64,000 nucleotides of DNA from contig NZ_FNRI01000011.1 in NCBI RefSeq assembly GCF_900107675.1, forward strand, positions 1-64,000. The letters run 5' to 3'. This DNA comes from Alistipes timonensis JC136 (GTDB lineage: Bacteria > Bacteroidota > Bacteroidia > Bacteroidales > Rikenellaceae). Shown here piece by piece: positions 16,701-23,084 of the stretch. Numbering within the stretch: position 1 is the stretch's first letter; each line of letters begins with the position of its first letter. The notes beneath the pieces are model-generated. The model saw only the letters and a list, made by a program, of their open reading frames with translations, did no database searches and was not told the DNA's origin. A program made the translations under genes and the position numbers.

Positions 16701-16940
16701 CAGCTTTTTGAGGTTGCTCACCGTATTGAGGTTGTCCTCCAGCACACGGGTAATGTTGGTCTCGATGTCGGCGGCGTTGGCGCCGGGGTACATCGTGATG
16801 ACCGATATCTGGGGTATCTCGATCTCGGGATACTGGTCCACGGCCAGGTTCATCAGCGAGAAGAGTCCCATGACCATCACGCCGACGAACAACAGGATCG
16901 TCGAAATCGGTTTGCGGACCGCGCTTTCGTAAATTTTCAT
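13800..16940 (-). CDS. RND efflux pump inner-membrane transporter (HAE-1 type)
   Basis: At 1046 residues this has the normal length of AcrB/MexB-like pumps, which export drugs or amphiphiles by proton antiport as trimers. The start MKIYESAVRKPISTILLFVGVM is the usual first membrane helix. The first half contains GMVVDDAIVVLENI in TM4 with the paired aspartates of the proton relay, and the repeat half contains GIVTKNGIVMVDYMN. The periplasmic part has the conserved YPGANAADIETNITRVLED start. The gene is 15 bp after the membrane-fusion protein gene and precedes the PII-like gene. Substrate cannot be predicted; control by the linked TetR is likely. Confidence 0.96.
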   Translation of the reverse strand: MKIYESAVRKPISTILLFVGVMVMGLFSLMNLAVDQYPEIEIPQISVITMYPGANAADIETNITRVLEDNLNTVSNLKKLTSKSQDNVSMITVEFEYGSDLNEGANEIRDVVSRVQSMLPDDIDYPTIFKFSTSMIPVMMIAVTAEESYPALNKILDDKLVNVLNRVDGVGAVSVVGAPEREVQVNVDPAKLEAYNLTVEQLGQIIASENVNIPSGTIDIGNNTFNIKADGEFKLSDELRKVVVSNAGGRTVKLSDVAEIRDTLEKSTMDERVNGQRGVRVMFQKQSGANTVNIVHEIQSRLPDIQKTLPKDVKMELIFEGSQEITDAIGSLSETILYAFIFVVLVVMIFLGRWRATLIICMTIPVSLICSFIYLFATGSTLNIISLSSLSIAIGMVVDDAIVVLENITTHIERGSNPKEAAIYATNEVWLSVIATTLVVVAVFLPLTMVPGMAGILFRELGWIVTIVVCVSTMAAISLTPMMSAYLLKLEGGVHDYKGLGVIYKPIDRALEWLDGAYARSLNWVVRHRRITFFSMMSVFVVSLGLLTRVPTEFFPPSDNSRISAMIELEQNIGVDYTARIARQIDSIMYAKYPEIVLVSASAGANSSDNAFAAMQTTGSHIINYNMRLTDVEERDRSIYVISDLLREDLDNIPEVRQYTVTPGGMSGSMSGSATVNVKVFGYDMDVTNAIANDLKEKMSHLNGVRDVKLSRDDLRPEYNVVFDRDRLSYYGISSATASQAVRNRIDGLVASKYREDGDEYDIIVRYAEPFRNRIEDVENITLYNAQGRPVKLKEVGTVEEEYAAPMIERENRQRVISVQSTLGAGVALGDVVAEVNRLIADYPTPDGVDLEVGGTVEDQGDAFGDLGTLLILIVILVYIVMATQFESLKFPFIIMFTIPFAFTGVFLALWMTSTPLSLIALIGAIMLVGIVTKNGIVMVDYMNLLVERGSGVFDAVIAGGKSRLRPVLMTSFTTILGMLPLAIGTGAGSETWQPMGIAVIGGLTFSTILTLFIVPVLYSILVNRSQRKEKEKLAQLSAQHQASKH

Positions 16941-16955
16941 TGGAAAGGGGCTGTT

Positions 16956-17987
16956 TTAGTCTTTTTTAATTTCCACGGCTGCCCCGTCGAAGAGTTTCGA
17001 CAGCGCCGTTACGGCCACCGGTTCGCCCGGCTCGACACCCGACAGGATGTCCACGCGGTCGCCGACCTGACGGCCCACTTTGATCGAACGGCGCTCGGCA
17101 ACCGAGTCGCCCACGATGACGTAGAGGTAACGCTCGGCCGAACCCACCTGCTTCTGCACGGCAACGTCGGGAACCATCACGCCCTCTTTGCTGCCCATGT
17201 CGAACGTCGTGCGGGCGTACATGCCCGGACGCAGCGTACGCTTGGCGTTGGGAACTTTGACCTCGACCTTAAAGGTGCGGGTCGAGGGGTCCAGCGCCGG
17301 ATAGATCAGCGACACCGTGCCCGTAAACTCCTCGTCGGGAAAGATGTCGACGGTCAGTTTCACCGGCATACCCACTTTCACGCTGGCGAAATACTGCTCC
17401 GAAATGTTGGCGATGACCTTCAGCGGGTCGATCTGCATGATGTGCAGGATCGGCTGCTGGGCGAACAGGTCGCCCGACTCGTAGTTGCGGGCCGTCACGA
17501 CGCCCGAAATCGGCGAACGCACCTCGATATTCTTCTTCAGGTTGGCCACCACCTCGCGCTGCACGTCCAGCTGGGCCTTGGCCTGCTCGATCTGCTGGGC
17601 CGAGATGCCGCCGGCCTCGTAGACGGGCAGCAGACGGTTGTAGTCGTCCTCGACGGTCTTCAGCTGCACCAACTGCTGGGTGTACTGCGTGGGATCGAGC
17701 GTCACGATCAACTGACCCTCGCGCACCGGATCGCCCACTTCGACATAAATCTTGTCGATGTGCACGCCCGAAGCCGCCGGAGTGATGTCGTTCTCCTTGT
17801 AGGGTTCGATCTCGGAGGTGAACTCCTCGGTAAGCCGCACCGTGGCCGTTTCGGCCCGGGCGGTCTTGGTGAGCACGCTCTTCTCCTTCGTGACGACAGC
17901 GGCTTTCCGGCCGGTACAGCCTGCCAGCAAAGCGACTGCAAATCCTAAAAATACGATTCTTTTCATAGGTTTTATCTTGTTTTTCAT
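16956..17987 (-). CDS. RND efflux periplasmic adaptor (membrane-fusion) lipoprotein
   Basis: A 343-residue adaptor linking the pump to TolC. The lipobox LLAGC anchors it in the inner membrane. The lipoyl half-motif 'PAASGVHIDKIYVEVGDPVREGQLI' precedes a helical hairpin (QYTQQLVQLKTVEDDYNRLLPVYEAGG...QIEQAKAQL), followed by the second lipoyl half 'RSPISGVVTARNYESGDLF' and beta-barrel and membrane-proximal domains. A second in-frame ATG at 17966 (MKRIVFLG) would give a more typical signal peptide. It lies 3 bp after tolC. Confidence 0.95.
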   Translation of the reverse strand: MKNKIKPMKRIVFLGFAVALLAGCTGRKAAVVTKEKSVLTKTARAETATVRLTEEFTSEIEPYKENDITPAASGVHIDKIYVEVGDPVREGQLIVTLDPTQYTQQLVQLKTVEDDYNRLLPVYEAGGISAQQIEQAKAQLDVQREVVANLKKNIEVRSPISGVVTARNYESGDLFAQQPILHIMQIDPLKVIANISEQYFASVKVGMPVKLTVDIFPDEEFTGTVSLIYPALDPSTRTFKVEVKVPNAKRTLRPGMYARTTFDMGSKEGVMVPDVAVQKQVGSAERYLYVIVGDSVAERRSIKVGRQVGDRVDILSGVEPGEPVAVTALSKLFDGAAVEIKKD

Positions 17988-17990
17988 TAC

Positions 17991-19307
17991 TTACTGGTTT
18001 TCACGTCCCACGATGCGGTCGTACTCGGCCTTGGCCGAAAGGTAGTCGTAGATCGACTGCGAGAAGTTGAGCTGCGCCTGCGTCTGCGACAACTGGGCGC
18101 TGTTCAGCTCGAGGATCGTGCCCGCACCCGCGCGGTAACGGGTGTCGGAAATCTTATACGCCTTGCGGGCCTGCTCGACCGTGAGTTCCTGGGCGTACAT
18201 CGTCTCGCGGGCCGTCAGCAGGTCGTTCAGCGCCGAGCGCACCTGCACGTCGATCTGCTGGCGGGCATAGTCCCGCTGGAGCGAAAGCTGCGCAATCTGG
18301 TTCTTCAGCTCCCGAGACTTGTTCATCTTCGTCAGGCCCGAGAAGATCGGCACCGACAGTTGCAGTCCGACCGAGATCGGATGGGTCCAGAAATATTTGG
18401 AGTTGTCCGTACCTTCGCCCATGCCCAGGAAAGGCTCCATGTCGTTACCCGTGTAGGAGACCGTCCCGAAGGCCGCGAGCGTCGGCATGCGGCCCGCATT
18501 GGCTGCTTTGAGCGAACGCCGCAGCACCTCCTCCTGCAATTCGAGCGAACGCAGGTCGGTGTTCTCCGAAACATCGGTCGTCAGGCCGTCGGTTCCCGCC
18601 AGCACGTCGTCGCGCAGGGCGTCCAGCTCGCCGACCACGTCGATCTCCACGTCCTCGGGAATCGAAAGGTACATCTTCAGCATCAGCTTGGCCAGTTTGA
18701 TCGAATTTTCGGTCTGGAGGATCGTGGGCTTCAGGTTGCTCAGCTGCACCTGGGCCGTCAGCAGGTCGTATTCCGACATCAGGCCGTTGTCGTACTGCAC
18801 CTGCGTATCGTCCACCGTGCGCTGTACCGTGGCCTCCGATTCGCGGAGCACTGCGAGCGACTGCTCGGCCAGCAGGATGTTATAGAAGGCTTTCTTCACC
18901 TCGGCGGTCAGGTCGATGCGCGAGGCGCGCGCCGCCTCGACGGCCGTGGCCATCTGCGCCTCGTTCATCTTCAGCGTGCGGTAGACCGACGGCGCGAAGA
19001 GCGGCAGCGACAGGTCGCCCTGCACGGCAAAGGTGTTGTCGGCGCCGAAGGAGATGCCGCCGCGCATCTCCGACTTCACGATCGAGCGGGTGTAGCTGCC
19101 CGACGCCGAGAGCTGCGGCAGCAGGTTACCCCACGTCTGGCGCTTCACGTAGTCGTAACGCTGCACCTCCATTTCGGCGACCTTGACGGTCGGGTTCTCG
19201 CTCAGGGCAAGATCGAGCGCCTCGGGAAGCGTCAGCCGCATCTGCGCCGAAGCGCCCGCGGTGCCGGCGGCCCAAAAGCCAAAAATCAAAAAAAGTCGTT
19301 TCATCAT
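17991..19307 (-). CDS. TolC-family outer-membrane efflux channel
   Basis: With the start placed at 19307 (MMKRLFLIFGF...GASAQ signal peptide), the protein has 438 residues. It has two repeats of the OEP domain, beginning 'LTLPEALDLALSENPTVKVAEMEVQRYDY' and later 'LRSLELQEEVLRRSLKAANAGRMPTLAAFG', with long coiled-coil helices rich in Gln/Ala (VEQARKAYKISDTRYRAGAGTILELNSAQLSQTQAQLNFSQ in the last hairpin). It provides the outer-membrane tunnel for the pump. It follows tetR after 82 bp that include an operator-like palindrome. An upstream open frame to 19361 lacks a signal peptide and was rejected as the start. Confidence 0.95.
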   Translation of the reverse strand: MMKRLFLIFGFWAAGTAGASAQMRLTLPEALDLALSENPTVKVAEMEVQRYDYVKRQTWGNLLPQLSASGSYTRSIVKSEMRGGISFGADNTFAVQGDLSLPLFAPSVYRTLKMNEAQMATAVEAARASRIDLTAEVKKAFYNILLAEQSLAVLRESEATVQRTVDDTQVQYDNGLMSEYDLLTAQVQLSNLKPTILQTENSIKLAKLMLKMYLSIPEDVEIDVVGELDALRDDVLAGTDGLTTDVSENTDLRSLELQEEVLRRSLKAANAGRMPTLAAFGTVSYTGNDMEPFLGMGEGTDNSKYFWTHPISVGLQLSVPIFSGLTKMNKSRELKNQIAQLSLQRDYARQQIDVQVRSALNDLLTARETMYAQELTVEQARKAYKISDTRYRAGAGTILELNSAQLSQTQAQLNFSQSIYDYLSAKAEYDRIVGRENQ

Positions 19308-19339
19308 TATTCGGAAAATTATATTGTCGTTGTCATTCA

Positions 19340-19354
19340 TGCAGACGATCTGCA
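19340..19354. promoter_or_regulatory. operator-like palindrome between tetR and tolC
   Basis: TGCAGA CGA TCTGCA is a perfect 6+3+6 inverted repeat in the 82-bp gap between tetR and tolC. It could be bound by the TetR protein, although no clear -7 box for tolC is visible here. Confidence 0.4.
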
Positions 19355-19389
19355 CGGGCATATATTTTACGGACGGCTCCTTTCACCCC

Positions 19390-20025
19390 TCACCGCCGGT
19401 TGTTTTCGGGTTTGCCCGGTTCGTAGCGTTTCAGGTAATCGTCGATGAGTTCCAGCCCCTTGGCCGTGGAGATGCCGCGGAAGAAATTGCTGATGATCTG
19501 CACGAAAGCCTCGCGCTCGGTCATGCCATCGGGCAGGATGAGGTCCTTGCGCATGGTGATTGCCGAAGCAGTGTAGTAAAGCACCGTGATGGCCAGATCG
19601 AGGTTGAAAGCCTCGGTGAAAAGCCCTTCGGCAATACCCGTTTCGAGCATCCGCTGCAAATCGAGACGGCTTTGGGCAGCTCCTTCGCGCATCAACTTGG
19701 AGTGAACGGCCGGATAGAACTTGCGCAGGTTGCCCAGCAACCGCTGTATCACCTCCGACTCGTCCGCCACGCATCCCAGCACCATAAACATCGCTTCGAG
19801 CACGTTGCGCGCACCGACGCAGGCTTCGGCCCGTTCGACACGCTTGCTCTCGAAAAAACGTTCCATCGCAAGGTAGAGCAGCCCCTCCTTGTCGCCGAAC
19901 AACTCATAAAGCGTCCTTTTCGAAACGCCCAGTTGTTGCGCGATGTCGTCCATACGCACCGATTTGATGCCCTGGGTGACGAACATCTGCATAGCCTGTT
20001 CTATAATTCGTTCCTTCTGGTCCAT
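19390..20025 (-). CDS. TetR/AcrR-family transcriptional regulator
   Basis: A 211-residue regulator. The N-terminal helix-turn-helix spans about residues 1-50: MDQKERIIEQAMQMFVTQG, then IKSVRMDDIAQQLGVSKRTLYELFGDKEGLL, the standard TetR signature. The C-terminal two-thirds is an all-helical ligand domain with four cysteine-poor helices. The start at 20025 matches the family; an upstream extension to 20079 has no similarity. It is the first gene of the efflux operon and has a consensus promoter 25 bp upstream, so it probably represses its own operon until an efflux substrate binds. Inducer unknown. Confidence 0.94.
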   Translation of the reverse strand: MDQKERIIEQAMQMFVTQGIKSVRMDDIAQQLGVSKRTLYELFGDKEGLLYLAMERFFESKRVERAEACVGARNVLEAMFMVLGCVADESEVIQRLLGNLRKFYPAVHSKLMREGAAQSRLDLQRMLETGIAEGLFTEAFNLDLAITVLYYTASAITMRKDLILPDGMTEREAFVQIISNFFRGISTAKGLELIDDYLKRYEPGKPENNRR

Positions 20026-20049
20026 GATCCGATCCGATTGATACGGATG

Positions 20050-20080
20050 CAAATATAGACAAGGAAACTTATGAAACAAA
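20050..20080 (-). promoter_or_regulatory. consensus promoter of the tetR-efflux operon
   Basis: On the minus strand TTTG (20080-20077), exactly 19 bp, then TATATTTG (20057-20050), a complete Bacteroidota primary-sigma promoter. The predicted start site leaves a leader of about 20 nt. Confidence 0.75.
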
Positions 20081-20126
20081 AAAAGTTTTCTGTTTTCGGT
20101 GGTTTTTTAACGAATCCGACAAAAAA

Positions 20127-20147
20127 GGAGCAGTCGAGGACTGCTCC
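20127..20147 (-). terminator. terminator of the histidine kinase gene
   Basis: A perfect 9-bp stem (GGAGCAGTC/GACTGCTCC) with a 3-nt GAG loop is followed by TTTTTT on the minus strand, 24 nt after the kinase stop codon. Confidence 0.88.
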
Positions 20148-20170
20148 ATGCGATAATAAACACCCAAAAA

Positions 20171-21214
20171 TCAGATTTCTTCGGGCAGTCCGAAGGGAAC
20201 TTCGAAGATCATCCGGCAGCCCTCGGTGTAAGAGGAATCGACCCGCAGGCTTCCGCCCAGCTTGGCGGCGATCAGCCGGCAGACGGGCAGTCCGAGCCCC
20301 GTCCCCTGGGCAAAGGTGTCGAGTTTGACGAAACGTTCGAAAACCGCCTCCTGCTTCTCCGCGGGGATGCCCGGGCCGGTGTCGGAAATCGTGAAGAGCA
20401 TCGTCCGCTCGGGGATTCGGCACGTATAGGTCAGGATGATCTCGCCCTCGACGGTGAATTTCGCAGCGTTGTGCAGTAAGTGCTGGAGCACCTGCACCAC
20501 CCGCTTGGAATTGATATGCAGCACGGGGTCCTCGGCCGACGGCTCGAAAATCATCGTGACGCCCGCTTTGAGCTGCGACAGCGCCTTGGCCACACACTCG
20601 TGGCAGCGGTTGTTGACCGAGCAGTAGTCCGTACGGGGCAGCGCATCGGTCTGGTCGAGATAGGCGATGTCGAGCACGTCGTCGACCATTCGCAGCAGGC
20701 TGAGGCTGCTGGCCTCGATGATCGAGACATACTCCTCGACCGTCGGGTCGTTGCGGAATTTCGAAACGAGCACCTGCGAGAATCCCATGATCGAGTTGAG
20801 CGGCGTGCGCACCTCGTGCGACATGCTCTGGATGAAATTGCTTTTCATCCGGCTCGCCTGTTCGGCGCGCTCCTTGGCCGTGCGGAGCTCCTCCCCCACA
20901 GCCATAAGGTCCCGGTTCTGGGCCTTAACCACCTCCTCGGAGGCTTTCAGGCGACGGTTGAGACGCACCAGACGCGCAAGTCCCAGTCCGCCCAGCAGCA
21001 GCACACCGCCCATCAGCGTAATGATCAGGTCGGTATTGCGCAGCTGCCTCTGCCGCAGAACCGCTTCATCCGCGCGTTCCTCGCGGCCGGATGTCGTCCC
21101 GAGGCTGTCCGCCGCGGAATTCACGTGTTCCGGCCCGGCATACGCCACCGGGGCGCATACGAAAAAGGCGGGGACAAAGAGGAGGAACAGGCGGAAGCAG
21201 ACGGGACGGAGCAT
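20171..21214 (-). CDS. orphan membrane sensor histidine kinase
   Basis: A 347-residue kinase. A signal-like N-terminus (to about residue 26) and a short periplasmic stretch of about 35 residues precede a membrane helix (about 62-82). A coiled coil follows (RLKASEEVVKAQNRDLMAVGEELRTA), then HisKA with SHEVRTPLNS (phosphoacceptor His133), and HATPase_c with N-box LHNAAKFT, G1 DTGPGIP and G2 GTGLGLPVC. There is no receiver domain and no response regulator nearby, so its partner is elsewhere. The periplasmic region is too small for a classic sensor domain, so it may sense membrane state or a partner protein. It has its own promoter and terminator. Confidence 0.9.
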   Translation of the reverse strand: MLRPVCFRLFLLFVPAFFVCAPVAYAGPEHVNSAADSLGTTSGREERADEAVLRQRQLRNTDLIITLMGGVLLLGGLGLARLVRLNRRLKASEEVVKAQNRDLMAVGEELRTAKERAEQASRMKSNFIQSMSHEVRTPLNSIMGFSQVLVSKFRNDPTVEEYVSIIEASSLSLLRMVDDVLDIAYLDQTDALPRTDYCSVNNRCHECVAKALSQLKAGVTMIFEPSAEDPVLHINSKRVVQVLQHLLHNAAKFTVEGEIILTYTCRIPERTMLFTISDTGPGIPAEKQEAVFERFVKLDTFAQGTGLGLPVCRLIAAKLGGSLRVDSSYTEGCRMIFEVPFGLPEEI

Positions 21215-21235
21215 CGGGGAAATTTGTTTATTTTA

Positions 21236-21267
21236 CAAATATAGCACTAATCCCGCTGATAATCAAA
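21236..21267 (-). promoter_or_regulatory. promoter of the histidine kinase gene
   Basis: On the minus strand TTTG (21267-21264), 20 bp, then TATATTTG (21243-21236). The -7 box lies 22 bp before the kinase ATG. Confidence 0.65.
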
Positions 21268-21293
21268 TTTCGGAGCTCCAAGTGAACAAAAAA

Positions 21294-21320
21294 GGCCGCC
21301 TCGGAAAAACCGGGGCGGCC
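21294..21320 (-). terminator. terminator of the peptide transporter gene
   Basis: An 11-bp stem (21294-21304 with 21310-21320, one G-T wobble) with a 5-nt loop is followed on the minus strand by six T residues. It lies 20 nt after the POT stop codon. Confidence 0.88.
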
Positions 21321-21339
21321 GTACGGAAAAACGTTCGGA

Positions 21340-22887
21340 TTATTTGGTGACCCGTTCGAGCCAGCGTACCATCGAGAGCATGACGAGCATCGACAGGCCG
21401 CAGGCAGCGACGAACACGGCCCACGTAGCCCACATCGGGGTATGGAGGTAGAGCCATCCGCCGACGAACAGCAGGGCGTTGCCCACGGCCGTAGCGGCCA
21501 GCCAGAAGCCCTGCATCAAACCCTGCATATGGGGAGGCGCCACCTTCGACACGAATGCGAGGCCCAGCGGCGAGATGAACAGCTCGGCCACGGTGAGGAT
21601 GAAGTAGAGGCCCACCATCACCCACGGGGTAACCAGCAGCGATTGCACCTCGTCGGCACGCATGCCGGCCAATTCGGTCTTCGTCGGCAGGGCCAGCGAG
21701 AAGAGCATCAGGAAAACATAAGCCGCAGCCGCGATGCCCATGCCGATGGCGATCTTCATCGGGGTCGAGACCTCGATGTTGCGCTTGCGCAGCCAGCCGA
21801 AGAACCACATGATGATCGGCGTGAGGAAGACGACGAAGAAGGGGTTGACGCTCTGGAATATCTCCGCGCCTTTGATGGTCGTGAAGCCCAGGTCGATGTT
21901 GATGACGTCGAGGTTCACGTAGTCACGGGCGAAATAGGTCAGCGAATAGCCGTTCTGGTGGAACGACACCCAGAAGAAGATCACCACGCCGAAGACGGCG
22001 AACAGGGCGTAAATGCGCTGGCGGATCTCCTGCGCGGACATCTTTACCTCCTCGGCCGAGGCTTTGGCGCCCGAAGCGGACTTTTTCGAAGGATCGGGGA
22101 ACTGCCTGCGGTTGGCCATGTAGATCACCAGCGAAATGAGCATCATCACGATCGCCGCGATAAAGGCGTAGTGGAAACCGCGGTTGAAGACGTCGAGGTA
22201 GGTATTGCAGAAAGCGCCGAGGTCGCTCACGGGCGTACCGTCGAGGTGCGCCGCCGAAGCGTAGGAACTGAGGTTCGAAAGTCCCTCGCCGACCATGTCT
22301 TCGCCTTTGGCCAGGTATTCGTGGCACAGCGCGGGGAGTTTGGCGTTGTAGTCGAAATTGTTGACCTTCAGCCACCAGTTGCGCACGCCGATAGCGACGA
22401 ACGGGGCGAAGAAACCGCCGATGTTGATGAACATGTAGAAGATCTGGAAGCCCGATTCACGCTTGGCGCTGAATTCGCTGTTGTCGTACATCTGGCCCAC
22501 CAACGCCTGCAGATTGCCTTTGAAAAGGCCGTTGCCGAAGGCGATCACCAGCAGTCCCAGACAGGTCAGCGTCAGGTAAAGCCCCAGATTCGGCACGGGC
22601 GTCGGCGTCGGGATGGCGATGAGCAGGTAACCCACGCTCATCACGATCAGGCCCCACATGATCGTAGCCTTGTAGTTCTTGGTCTTGTCGGCAATGATAC
22701 CGCCGACCAGCGCCAGCAGGTAGATCGAAGCGTAGAAGCCCGAATAAATATACCCCGCGGTCGCCTCGTCCAGACCGAACTTGGACGAGATGAACAGGGT
22801 AAGGATAGCCATCATGATATAAAAACCGAAGCGTTCGCCCATATTGGCAAGGGCCGCCGCGATCAATCCTTTGGGTTGTCCTTTCAT
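21340..22887 (-). CDS. POT-family proton-coupled peptide transporter
   Basis: This 515-residue major-facilitator protein has the POT (PTR2) signature: an ExxER-like motif in helix 1 (NMGERFGFYIMM, about residues 15-26), GGIIADKTKNYKATIMWG between helices 2 and 3, and FKGNLQALVGQMYD followed by FQIFYMFINIGGFFAPFV, the PTR2 motif with the FYxxINxG core. A long loop (about 185-235) after helix 6 is characteristic of Bacteroidota members. It imports di- and tripeptides with protons. It is a single-gene unit between two terminators or promoters. A -7 box without a good -33 lies 58 bp upstream. Confidence 0.93.
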   Translation of the reverse strand: MKGQPKGLIAAALANMGERFGFYIMMAILTLFISSKFGLDEATAGYIYSGFYASIYLLALVGGIIADKTKNYKATIMWGLIVMSVGYLLIAIPTPTPVPNLGLYLTLTCLGLLVIAFGNGLFKGNLQALVGQMYDNSEFSAKRESGFQIFYMFINIGGFFAPFVAIGVRNWWLKVNNFDYNAKLPALCHEYLAKGEDMVGEGLSNLSSYASAAHLDGTPVSDLGAFCNTYLDVFNRGFHYAFIAAIVMMLISLVIYMANRRQFPDPSKKSASGAKASAEEVKMSAQEIRQRIYALFAVFGVVIFFWVSFHQNGYSLTYFARDYVNLDVINIDLGFTTIKGAEIFQSVNPFFVVFLTPIIMWFFGWLRKRNIEVSTPMKIAIGMGIAAAAYVFLMLFSLALPTKTELAGMRADEVQSLLVTPWVMVGLYFILTVAELFISPLGLAFVSKVAPPHMQGLMQGFWLAATAVGNALLFVGGWLYLHTPMWATWAVFVAACGLSMLVMLSMVRWLERVTK

Positions 22888-22945
22888 AAGATTTTTTTGG
22901 GTGTTAGTAAAGTGTTAGTAATAGGGATTCTTTTCAGTTTGCTGA

Positions 22946-22953
22946 CAAAGATA
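22946..22953 (-). promoter_or_regulatory. -7 box of the peptide transporter gene
   Basis: The minus strand reads TATCTTTG, a perfect -7 match, 58 bp upstream of the POT start. The expected -33 position is not TTTG. Confidence 0.45.
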
Positions 22954-23031
22954 AAAAAAAATCGGTATATTTGGTGTCGTAACGACACTTTTATCAGTCG
23001 GAAAGTTTTGCCGGGCCGCATGCGATTCGGT

Positions 23032-23062
23032 TTTGGTCCCGTCCGATTTTTTGCTATCTTTG
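23032..23062 (+). promoter_or_regulatory. consensus promoter of the branching enzyme gene
   Basis: TTTG (23032-23035), exactly 19 bp, then TATCTTTG (23055-23062), 22 bp before the ATG. This is a full Bacteroidota promoter. Confidence 0.75.
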
Positions 23063-23084
23063 TAAATAACCAGAAATTTCAGCC

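Noticed and set aside
21215..21339. A short gene between the kinase and the peptide transporter
   Set aside because: The gap is fully explained by the transporter's terminator and the kinase promoter; open frames there have no start context.
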